Shown in pieces: positions 1 to 5,981 of a stretch of DNA of 5,981 bases. Every line of letters starts with the position of its first letter. Positions within the stretch are counted from its first letter, which is position 1. The notes beneath the pieces were generated by a model. The model was not told where the DNA came from. It searched no databases and saw only the letters and a list, made by a program, of their open reading frames with translations. The translations under genes and the position numbers were made by a program. Where the stretch lies: positions 1 to 5,981 of the forward strand of contig JAJYMU010000238.1 in the NCBI GenBank assembly GCA_021786655.1, written 5' to 3'. Source of the DNA: Bacteroidota bacterium (lineage in GTDB: Bacteria > Bacteroidota > Ignavibacteria > Ignavibacteriales > Melioribacteraceae).

Positions 1-12
1 TCAGAGGGTGAA

Positions 13-642
13 ATGAAAATAGTAATTGTTGATGATCATGAATTGGTGCGTGAAGGATTAAAAAAAGTTCTTCTTAAAGAATCCGGAATACAATTAGCCG
101 GAGAAGCAAGCAATGCCCTGGAACTTTTTAAACTGCTGGAAGAAACCGAAGTAGATTTAGTTGTATTAGATATTACTATGCCCGGAAGAAGCGGTCTTGA
201 TATTATAAGCGAAATTAAAAATCTGAATGACAAAATTCGAATTCTTATTTTGAGTATGCACCCGGAAGAAAGATTCGCATTAAGAGCTTTAAAAGCCGGC
301 GCTTCGGGATATTTATCGAAAGAAGCAGCGGCAAGAGAATTGGTTTCAGCAATTAGAAAGATTATGAGCGGCGGTAAATACATAAGTGCTGCACTTGCAG
401 ATCATCTGGTTAGTAATCTTGATAAAGAGCCCGGTAAACTGCCTCATGAAACTTTATCTAACCGAGAATTTGAAATTTTCCGCTTGATTGCTAAAGGTAA
501 ATCGGTAGGGCAGATTGCAGAAGAACTTATTCTCAGCGTAAATACGGTAACATCTTACCGTTCCCGCATGATGGAGAAAATGAATTTTAGTTCGAATGCA
601 GAAATAGTTCGTTATGCAATTGAACATAACCTTATTGAATAA
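13..642 (+). CDS. NarL/FixJ-family DNA-binding response regulator
   Basis: This 209-residue protein has the full two-domain layout and usual length of NarL/FixJ regulators. The receiver domain spans about residues 1-120. It shows the acidic pair D7/D8, phospho-acceptor D53 in VVLDITMPG, the switch residue S81 in LILSMH and the conserved lysine K103 in GYLSKE. A linker leads to a LuxR-type helix-turn-helix at about 148-203, beginning LSNREFEIFRLIAKGKS, with the recognition-helix signature VNTVTSYRSRMMEKM. By family knowledge, a partner histidine kinase phosphorylates D53, which promotes dimerisation and binding to target promoters. The kinase and targets are not visible here. The ATG is preceded by a purine-rich GAGGGTGA at 4-11, and the TGA inside it could be the stop of an upstream gene, suggesting translational coupling. 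The family call is firm; the regulated pathway is unknown. Confidence 0.95.
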   Translation: MKIVIVDDHELVREGLKKVLLKESGIQLAGEASNALELFKLLEETEVDLVVLDITMPGRSGLDIISEIKNLNDKIRILILSMHPEERFALRALKAGASGYLSKEAAARELVSAIRKIMSGGKYISAALADHLVSNLDKEPGKLPHETLSNREFEIFRLIAKGKSVGQIAEELILSVNTVTSYRSRMMEKMNFSSNAEIVRYAIEHNLIE

Positions 643-840
643 GTTTGGAAAGCAAATTCACTTTTATTGTTTAGAAACAATTATATTAATTTTCCCTAAC
701 GAACGCCCGCCTCAAGATCAATTTATACCCCAATAATTGCGGCAACTGTGTCGTGGTTTTCTTGTCAATTAAAACAAATGAATCGCTCTAAATAATTATT
801 ACCAAATATATTATTATCAAATTAAAAGTATTGGTTGGAT
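643..840. other. AT-rich intergenic spacer between the two response regulators
   Basis: No open frame or RNA gene is recognisable in these roughly 200 bases. A short perfect palindrome, ATTGTTT-AG-AAACAAT, lies at 666-681, about 24 bases after the upstream stop. Its A/T-only stem is too weak for a convincing terminator, though it could be a protein-binding site. TTGTCA at 762-767 resembles a -35 box, but the best -10 match (TCTAAA at 787-792) is poor and 19 bases away, so I do not call a promoter. The spacer length suggests the downstream gene may have its own transcription start. Confidence 0.5.
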
Positions 841-1200
841 ATGAAGATATTAATTGTAGACGACTCGAAAGAAATTAGGGATAGAATTTTAAGACTTATA
901 AGCACAAATACTAAATTTACAAAAGTGCTTCAGGCAGAAAATTTAGTTCAAACAAAAAATATGATCTATACGGAAATTCCCGAGGTACTTTTATTGGATA
1001 TTCAATTACCCGATGGAACCGCGTTCGATATACTTGACTCAATTGACAAATCAACATATGCCCCGATAATTATAATTCTTACCAACTACGATCTGCCTTT
1101 GTACAGAGAAAAAGCAGCCGAAAAGGGAGTTTCTTTTTTCTTCGATAAGTCCACCGAATTTTTAGATCTCAGATACGCATTGCAAAACCTAAAGAATTAA
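841..1200 (+). CDS. Single-domain response regulator (receiver only)
   Basis: This 119-residue protein is one complete receiver domain and nothing more. It starts MKILIVDDSKE with acidic residues D7/D8. It has phospho-acceptor D53 in LLLDIQLPDG, switch threonine T81 in IILTNYD and conserved lysine K103 in FFFDKS. About fifteen residues follow the lysine, enough for the last helix but not for an output domain. By family knowledge, such proteins act through protein contacts, as phosphorelay intermediates, phosphate sinks or allosteric partners. It is not a short CheY by clear sequence signature, so no chemotaxis role is claimed. I chose the ATG at 841 because the receiver fold starts there. An in-frame TTG at 835 would add only two residues. 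No good Shine-Dalgarno sequence precedes either start. It sits after a NarL-type regulator, but its partner kinase is not in the window. Confidence 0.9.
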   Translation: MKILIVDDSKEIRDRILRLISTNTKFTKVLQAENLVQTKNMIYTEIPEVLLLDIQLPDGTAFDILDSIDKSTYAPIIIILTNYDLPLYREKAAEKGVSFFFDKSTEFLDLRYALQNLKN

Positions 1201-1269
1201 TTAAATATTTTACTTATAGATCAACCTCATTGAAATTAGTGATTTGGAACACGCGGATAAAATATTAGT

Positions 1270-1294
1270 GCACATATTTATTTCAATTATGTGC
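1270..1294. repeat. 7-bp inverted repeat, possible operator or hairpin
   Basis: GCACATA at 1270-1276 is the exact reverse complement of TATGTGC at 1288-1294, with an 11-base A/T spacer. No run of T follows, which argues against an intrinsic terminator for the upstream receiver gene. The position, about 150 bases before the protease start, would suit an operator for a dimeric regulator, but there is no direct evidence for that. Short repeats of this kind also occur by chance in AT-rich DNA. Confidence 0.35.
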
Positions 1295-1426
1295 GAATTC
1301 AAATCAAATTTCTGTCACGAAAACGACTACAAAGATGTAACATGAATCTTTACTTTAAAATCACGAAGTAAGTGCTAACGCAGAAATTATTGCACCAATA
1401 TATTGCCTTCAGAATTTTATCAATAC

Positions 1427-1433
1427 AAAGGAG
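1427..1433 (+). promoter_or_regulatory. Ribosome binding site of the first S8 protease
   Basis: AAAGGAG lies 7 bases before the ATG at 1441, a near-ideal Shine-Dalgarno sequence. It decides the start: translation from 1441 gives a clean signal peptide, whereas the upstream GTG has no such site. The same AAAGGAG precedes the second protease. Confidence 0.85.
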
Positions 1434-1440
1434 CAATAAA

Positions 1441-4218
1441 ATGAAAAGCGTTATACGAACTACTCTTTCTATTATTCTCTTCCTTTCTTCAGCAATTATC
1501 ATAACAGCACAACCTAAAATTGATTCCAACATTCAAACAACAATTCTTAGCGGTGCATCGCAGCTTGAAGTGGTAATAACTTTTAATGGCAATACAGCCC
1601 CATCTACGTTACAGTTAACCGGATTAAAACAAGTGGGAATACTTAACGCTTTCAGTTTTAAATCCTTACCGATGGTTGGCGCTGTAGTAACACCGGCTCA
1701 AATAAATTCTTTAGCAGGGAATACACAAATAAAATCAATATACCTGAACAAAAAACTAGATTACTATAATTATGATGCAACAGCTCTTACAGGTGTAGAC
1801 AGACTCAGGAAAGATCAGACTCTAACGGCTAAGAACGGCGGATTTCCTGTATCCGGTAAAGGAGTTACAGTTTTAATTAATGATAGCGGTGTGGATGGAA
1901 CACATGAAGATATAAAATTCGGAAATCATTTGATTCAGAATGCTATGGGTTCTACAAATCCGCATGCCTATTCAAGTCTATTACCAATTGTGTATCTAGA
2001 AAACATTCCTAACACAGATAACAATTCAGGACATGGAACACATGTAACCGGAAGTGTCGGCGGAAACGGTTCCAAATCTGCCGGTAAATATGAAGGTGTA
2101 GCACCCGGTGCTAATCTTATTGGATACGGATCCGGTGCAGCATTATTTGTTCTTGACGGCATTGGCGGATTTGATTACGCAGTTACCAATCAGTTTTTAT
2201 ATAATATTAGAGTGATAACAAATTCATGGGGATCCTCAGGTGCATTTGATCCATACGATCCGATTAATATAGCGTCAAAAATTGCATACGATCGTGGAAT
2301 TGTAGTTCTATTCGCAGCTGGTAACAGCGGGCCCGGAGAAAATACTAATTCGCCTTATGCTGCACCCTGGGTTATAACTGTTGCAGCAGGTGATAAGTTC
2401 GGTAGATTAGCAGATTTTTCTTCGCGTGGTGTTAAAGGTCAAACAAGTACTTTTGAAATTGATGGCGAGACATGGACTTACGAAAACCGCCCAACAATTA
2501 CAGCCCCTGGTGTTGATATAATTTCAACACGCGTAGTAGCCCCGGTTTCAAGTCTGGGTGCTACCAAAGATGCGGATCTTATTGAGCCGGCTTATCTACC
2601 GTACTATACAACAATGAGCGGTACTTCAATGGCAACACCGCACACCGCTGGAATCGTAGCTCTTATGCTCGAAGCTGATAAAACTTTATCACCGGCACAA
2701 GTAAAAGATATTCTTCAAAAAACCGCTACCAATATGCCGCATTATGAATCTTGGGAAAATGGCGCCGGCTACGTTAATGCTTATGCAGCAGTTGATTATA
2801 TAATGAATAACAGAACTTATAGCTCACTCGCAAATATTTACCAACAGTTTAACAGCAATGTAAATAATTCGGCTGTCTATCAGGATTTTACGATTGAGTA
2901 TACTACCGAACCGGCATTATCTCCAACCCAAAACAGATATTCATTTGATGTAAGTTCAGGAACTTCGGCTATCGAAGTAAGCATTGATGAACTCTATGGT
3001 CTTTTGGGTCAAACCGGCAATCCGGTTAACTTAATTTTGATTTCACCCGATGGCTATGAATATTCATCGGGAATCTCTCTCCTATTCGCAATTGATTACA
3101 AGAGAACTGTATCAGTTACAAATCCTATTGCGGGTACATGGATTGTTGAGCTAAGAGGTTTACGTGGTAATACTGCAAATCCAACAAGCGGTGTTTCATT
3201 TGATGAAACTATTAATGGTAAAATTAAATTCTTAACATTTTTGGGTAATACCGGACTTAACGATATAAGCGGTCATCCTGCAGAAGCTTCCATAAAATTA
3301 GCAGTCTCATCAAGATTAGTAGATGGTTTTCAAACCGGAATGTATATGCCCGATGATCTTTTAAAAAGAATTGATATGGCAAAATATTTTATGATGGGTC
3401 AAGCTATCAGACAATATCTTCCGACTAACGGGACCACAAATATCAACGATGTCAGTTTTGATAATCAATTGCTGGTAGAATCCATTACTGCCAAAGGCGC
3501 AGCAATTAGAGATAGATTCCAAGTGCTTAAAGGTGTTATGCTTCTAACCAGTGCAGGAATGTTCTCTCCTGAAGAAAGCGTAAAAAGAATAGACGTTGCA
3601 TATTCATTCATTCAAAGTTTAGGATTGCAATTGAAGGCAGATTCTCTTGCCGGCACACAAGTAAAAGTAACATTCAATAGTCAGTTAATTACACTTGATG
3701 ATAATGCCGATATTCCATCAAACCTAAGAGGATATGTACAACTTGCACTCGACTTGAATTTAATAAATGTTTATTACACACTAACACAAGGGCCATACGA
3801 TTTAACACCGACGATGCATGCAACCTTTAGACCAAGCCAAGTAGTAAGCAGAGGAGACTTTGCAGTAATAGTAACAAGAACTTTTAATGAGTGGACAAAG
3901 GCATTAGCAAAGTCGTCGGGTGCTAATAATCAGAATAAAGTAACAACGCTGCCAATGGAATTTAAGTTGGAACAGAATTATCCAAATCCGTTCAATCCGA
4001 CAACAACGATAAATTATTCGGTACCGGAAAATGGTATTGTTTCTTTAGAGGTGTTTAACATAATCGGTCAAAAAGTAGCAACTCTTGTAAACGAAAATCA
4101 ACCAGCGGGAAACTATTCAGCAAAGTTCGATGCAAGCCGCTTATCATCAGGCATGTATTTATACAGAATAATAACAAACAATTTTGTTAAGACGATGAAG
4201 ATGAGTTTGGTTAAATAG
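1441..4218 (+). CDS. Secreted subtilisin-like (S8) protease with SLH-like repeats and T9SS sorting tail
   Basis: This 925-residue protein is predicted to be an exported serine endopeptidase. A signal peptide occupies about residues 1-24 (basic start, hydrophobic core, end near TAQ-PK). An I9-like propeptide covers about 40-108. The S8 catalytic domain spans about 138-475, with D148 in INDSG, H198 in GHGTHVTG, oxyanion N295 in AAGNSGP and nucleophile S396 in SGTSMATPH, so it should be active. A beta-sandwich region (about 500-595, with ILISPDG and GTWIVELRG) resembles P or pre-peptidase C-terminal domains. Three SLH-like repeats follow (606-653, about 675-728, about 752-816). Residues about 838-925 form a T9SS type A sorting domain with QNYPNPFNPTT and a final KTMKMSLVK. 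By family knowledge, the protein would cross the inner membrane by Sec, then the outer membrane by T9SS, and be anchored or released after tail removal. No cysteine was seen. Substrate is unknown. The gene ends just before a terminator. Confidence 0.93.
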   Translation: MKSVIRTTLSIILFLSSAIIITAQPKIDSNIQTTILSGASQLEVVITFNGNTAPSTLQLTGLKQVGILNAFSFKSLPMVGAVVTPAQINSLAGNTQIKSIYLNKKLDYYNYDATALTGVDRLRKDQTLTAKNGGFPVSGKGVTVLINDSGVDGTHEDIKFGNHLIQNAMGSTNPHAYSSLLPIVYLENIPNTDNNSGHGTHVTGSVGGNGSKSAGKYEGVAPGANLIGYGSGAALFVLDGIGGFDYAVTNQFLYNIRVITNSWGSSGAFDPYDPINIASKIAYDRGIVVLFAAGNSGPGENTNSPYAAPWVITVAAGDKFGRLADFSSRGVKGQTSTFEIDGETWTYENRPTITAPGVDIISTRVVAPVSSLGATKDADLIEPAYLPYYTTMSGTSMATPHTAGIVALMLEADKTLSPAQVKDILQKTATNMPHYESWENGAGYVNAYAAVDYIMNNRTYSSLANIYQQFNSNVNNSAVYQDFTIEYTTEPALSPTQNRYSFDVSSGTSAIEVSIDELYGLLGQTGNPVNLILISPDGYEYSSGISLLFAIDYKRTVSVTNPIAGTWIVELRGLRGNTANPTSGVSFDETINGKIKFLTFLGNTGLNDISGHPAEASIKLAVSSRLVDGFQTGMYMPDDLLKRIDMAKYFMMGQAIRQYLPTNGTTNINDVSFDNQLLVESITAKGAAIRDRFQVLKGVMLLTSAGMFSPEESVKRIDVAYSFIQSLGLQLKADSLAGTQVKVTFNSQLITLDDNADIPSNLRGYVQLALDLNLINVYYTLTQGPYDLTPTMHATFRPSQVVSRGDFAVIVTRTFNEWTKALAKSSGANNQNKVTTLPMEFKLEQNYPNPFNPTTTINYSVPENGIVSLEVFNIIGQKVATLVNENQPAGNYSAKFDASRLSSGMYLYRIITNNFVKTMKMSLVK
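3256..3888 (+). repeat. Three SLH-like protein repeats within the first protease
   Basis: Three related segments of about 50-65 residues are encoded here. The first (residues 606-653) fits the S-layer-homology pattern best: DISGHPAEASIKLAV, then GF, then MYMPDDLLKRIDMAKYF. The second (about 675-728) carries AIRDRFQVLKGVMLL and FSPEESVKRIDVAYSF. The third (about 752-816) carries GYVQLALDLNLI and FRPSQVVSRGDFAVIV. The canonical TRAE motif is replaced by KRID, KRID and SRGD, keeping the arginine and the acidic residue. In known SLH proteins three copies form one unit that binds cell-wall polysaccharide. Assignment here is by eye, and binding function is inferred. Confidence 0.65.
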
Positions 4219-4254
4219 GTCCTGTTTTATTATAAAAAGAAAAAAGTAGATTCT

Positions 4255-4284
4255 AAGCGTCGGGAATTTATTCCCGGCGCTTTT
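4255..4284 (+). terminator. Intrinsic terminator after the first protease
   Basis: Bases 4255-4267 can pair with 4270-4282 over up to 13 positions, including one T-G wobble (4260 with 4277) and the GC-rich core CGGGAAT/ATTCCCG. The innermost pairs would open to form the loop. The stem runs into TTTT at 4281-4284. It begins 36 bases after the stop codon of the first protease and ends about 50 bases before the start of the second, so it should separate their transcripts at least partly. Confidence 0.85.
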
Positions 4285-4320
4285 CGTTCAATTAAATAGT
4301 TATAAGTTAGAAAGAATTAT

Positions 4321-4327
4321 AAAGGAG
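4321..4327 (+). promoter_or_regulatory. Ribosome binding site of the second S8 protease
   Basis: AAAGGAG lies 8 bases before the ATG at 4336 and supports that start over the in-frame ATG at 4354. Only about 36 bases separate the terminator from this site. Any dedicated promoter must therefore be very close or overlap the terminator; I found no convincing boxes in that gap. Confidence 0.8.
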
Positions 4328-4335
4328 TAGAATTT

Positions 4336-5981
4336 ATGGAAACTAAAAAGACTATGCGATATTTTTTGACTTTAATGTTGATTCTTGTAATTACAGGAAA
4401 CATGTTGGCACAGGCAGTGATAGATCAGAAACTGCGAAACGCTTTAGCCAACACCACCGATCCGGTTGAAGTTGTTGTAACGTTTAAAGGGGATGGACCA
4501 TTAAATGCAATACATTCTACTATCTTAGCAAATGCAGGAATTACACAAGGATTTTTGTTTCGGACTTTACCAATAGCCGGAGTCTTAGCTAATTCAGTTA
4601 ACATACAAGCATTGGCAAATGACCCGCAAGTAAGATCTCTCTATCTTAACGAACAGCTAACGTATGATAATTACAATTCGCGTCAGTTAACAGGAGTAGA
4701 CAAAGTTAGAAAAGACCAAACTATAACAGCAAAGAATGGAGGACTTCCAATTTCCGGTAAGGGTATTGGAGTAGTGATTAACGATTCCGGCATTGAAGGC
4801 ACAAATAAAGATTTAGAATATGGACGCAACCTGGTTCAGAATACTTTGGGAGCTACAAACTTGCACGCCCTAAGCACTCTTCTTCCTATCACTTATATTG
4901 AAAATATGCCTACGACAGAACTTGGTTCGGGACACGGAATGCACGTAGCAGGAATTGTTGGAGGTACAGGAATAAATTCGGCAGGGAAGTATCAAGGAGT
5001 TGCACCCGGTGCTAATTTAATTGGATATGGTTCAGGCGCTGCATTATTAGTTCTTGACGGTCTTGGCGGTTTCGATTATGCTCTAACACATCAATTCCAA
5101 TATGGAATTCGTGTGATCACAAATTCGTGGGGCAACACCGCAGATGTAGGAACACCTGTAAATCCGAATGACCCAATTACAATTGCTACGAAAATGTGTT
5201 ATGATCGTAATATAGTTGTTGTCTTCTCAGCAGGTAACGCAGGACCCGCAGGCTTAATCACTGGTAATTATAAAAAAGCACCGTGGGTTGTTTGTGTTGC
5301 AGCTGGCGATAAGTTTGGCAGATTAGCAGATTTTTCTTCGCGCGGTGTTAAGAATCAATCCGGTTCATTCGAAATTGATGGAGATGTATGGACATGGGAA
5401 GACAGACCAACTGTAACAGCACCCGGTACCGATATTATTTCAACACGCGCGCTGGTAGCTACGTTAACTCCGTTAGGTGCACCGCAAGATGTATCAATAG
5501 AACCGGCTTATCTTCCATACTATACAACAATGAGCGGAACATCAATGGCGGCACCGCATGTTGCAGGAATTGTTGCCCTGTTGCTCGAAGCAAATCCCTC
5601 GCTTTCTCCTTTAGAAGTAAAGCAAATCTTGCAGCGAACCGCAACAAATATTCCTTCCCGGGAATCATGGGAAGTAGGTGCCGGATATGTGAATGCATTT
5701 GCAGCAGTTGATAATGCTTTCCGATCTGCGAGTTATGGTTCAACACTAAATTATACAAGACAATTTAACAGCAATCCGTTAAGTGAAGTAATCAATACAA
5801 GTTTTACAATTGCATACAACCCTGTAGTTTCTTCTTCAACACAAAATAAATTTCAGTTTACCGTTGGAGAAGGAATAACTGCTCTTACAGCTAAGATTAT
5901 GGCGTGGGGTCTTGAAGGACAAACTGGCAACACAGTTGGTGTAGTATTAATTTCTCCTTTAGGGGAAGAGTACAGTTCCGG
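4336..5981 (+). CDS. Second secreted S8 protease, tandem paralogue (3' end outside window)
   Basis: The frame is open from the ATG at 4336 to the window edge, giving 548 complete codons without a stop. The protein is a paralogue of the preceding gene, about 70% identical over 145 catalytic-domain residues by hand count. It has a signal peptide (about 1-26, ending near MLAQ-AV) and an I9-like propeptide (about 34-112). The S8 domain (about 140-480) carries D150 in INDSG, H200 in GHGMHVAG, oxyanion N301 in SAGNAGP and nucleophile S403 in SGTSMAAPHVAG. The beginning of the same beta-sandwich domain follows, with LISPLGEEYSS just before the cut. The usual Thr two residues after the catalytic His is Met202. 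Two cysteines, C288 and C320, have no counterpart in the first protease. By analogy the missing part should carry SLH-like repeats and a T9SS tail, but that is not seen. Activity is likely; substrate unknown. Confidence 0.92.
   Translation, partial: METKKTMRYFLTLMLILVITGNMLAQAVIDQKLRNALANTTDPVEVVVTFKGDGPLNAIHSTILANAGITQGFLFRTLPIAGVLANSVNIQALANDPQVRSLYLNEQLTYDNYNSRQLTGVDKVRKDQTITAKNGGLPISGKGIGVVINDSGIEGTNKDLEYGRNLVQNTLGATNLHALSTLLPITYIENMPTTELGSGHGMHVAGIVGGTGINSAGKYQGVAPGANLIGYGSGAALLVLDGLGGFDYALTHQFQYGIRVITNSWGNTADVGTPVNPNDPITIATKMCYDRNIVVVFSAGNAGPAGLITGNYKKAPWVVCVAAGDKFGRLADFSSRGVKNQSGSFEIDGDVWTWEDRPTVTAPGTDIISTRALVATLTPLGAPQDVSIEPAYLPYYTTMSGTSMAAPHVAGIVALLLEANPSLSPLEVKQILQRTATNIPSRESWEVGAGYVNAFAAVDNAFRSASYGSTLNYTRQFNSNPLSEVINTSFTIAYNPVVSSSTQNKFQFTVGEGITALTAKIMAWGLEGQTGNTVGVVLISPLGEEYSS

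Larger units (their letters stand above)
1201..1440. other. Intergenic leader region upstream of the first protease
   Basis: These 240 bases hold no recognised gene. They contain an inverted repeat at 1270-1294, listed separately, and a weaker one, AAAGAT at 1331-1336 with ATCTTT at 1346-1351 (6-bp arms, 9-base loop). The promoter of the protease gene should lie here, but I see no pair of boxes strong enough to nominate. An in-frame GTG at 1372 would extend the protease by 23 residues. It lacks a ribosome binding site and would bury the signal peptide, so it is treated as non-coding. Confidence 0.5.

Noticed and set aside
36..383. Antisense open frame within the NarL-type regulator
   Set aside because: It lies wholly opposite a well-supported gene, matches no family I recognise and is Ser/Leu/Ile-rich as expected of a shadow frame.
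835..840. TTG start for the receiver-only regulator
   Set aside because: It adds only two residues before MKILIVDD, a typical receiver start, and has no supporting ribosome binding site.
1270..1294. Inverted repeat as a terminator for the receiver gene
   Set aside because: The stem is only 7 bp, the loop is 11 bases and no T-run follows.
1372..1440. In-frame GTG extension of the first protease
   Set aside because: There is no ribosome binding site before it, and the extension would place 23 residues in front of a clear signal peptide. AAAGGAG before 1441 marks the better start.
1350..1532. Antisense open frame over the protease leader and signal peptide
   Set aside because: Its hydrophobic stretch mirrors the antisense of the signal peptide region, and no ribosome binding site is evident.
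1968..2162. Antisense open frame within the first protease
   Set aside because: It is a short, proline-rich frame opposite the conserved S8 core, with no family resemblance.
5388..5758. Open frames on both strands within the second protease
   Set aside because: Both overlap the conserved S8 active-site region, which is plainly coding in the main frame, and neither resembles a known protein.
4336..5981. Second protease as a pseudogene
   Set aside because: Codon-by-codon translation gave no stop or frameshift, and all catalytic residues are present. It is merely cut by the window edge.

Overview
The window is AT-rich bacterial DNA, and all recognisable genes lie on the + strand. The best lineage clue is the C-terminus of the first large protein. 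It ends in a type IX secretion (T9SS) type A sorting domain with the motif QNYPNPFNPTT, a form especially common in Ignavibacteria and relatives (Bacteroidota/Chlorobi group). Signal peptides ending in an Ala-Gln (AQ) cleavage region, as often seen in Bacteroidota, fit this. The genus cannot be read from the sequence.

Layout. (1) Bases 13-642 encode a complete NarL/FixJ-type response regulator with a receiver domain and a LuxR-type helix-turn-helix (HTH). (2) After about 200 bases of AT-rich spacer, 841-1200 encodes a small receiver-only response regulator with no output domain. (3) A 240-base non-coding stretch (1201-1440) holds a 7-bp inverted repeat. (4) Bases 1441-4218 encode a 925-residue secreted subtilisin-family (S8) protease. 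Its order is signal peptide, I9-like propeptide, S8 catalytic domain, beta-sandwich domain, three S-layer-homology-like (SLH-like) repeats and a T9SS sorting tail. (5) A strong intrinsic terminator lies at 4255-4284. (6) From 4336 to the window edge runs a second, paralogous S8 protease. It is open in frame and cut off inside its beta-sandwich domain.

The two proteases are tandem duplicates. A hand count over 145 aligned catalytic-domain residues gives about 70% identity. Each has its own ribosome binding site and they are separated by a terminator, so they are probably expressed at least partly independently. Both look catalytically complete (Asp, His, oxyanion Asn, Ser), but their active-site surroundings differ: HGTH in the first and HGMH in the second.

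The inferred picture is a regulatory pair followed by exported, surface-attached or released proteases. No histidine kinase is in view, and a regulatory link between the response regulators and the proteases is only positional. The most unusual element is the SLH-like triplet placed between an S8 protease and a T9SS tail. No RNA genes, CRISPR arrays or insertion sequences were seen.
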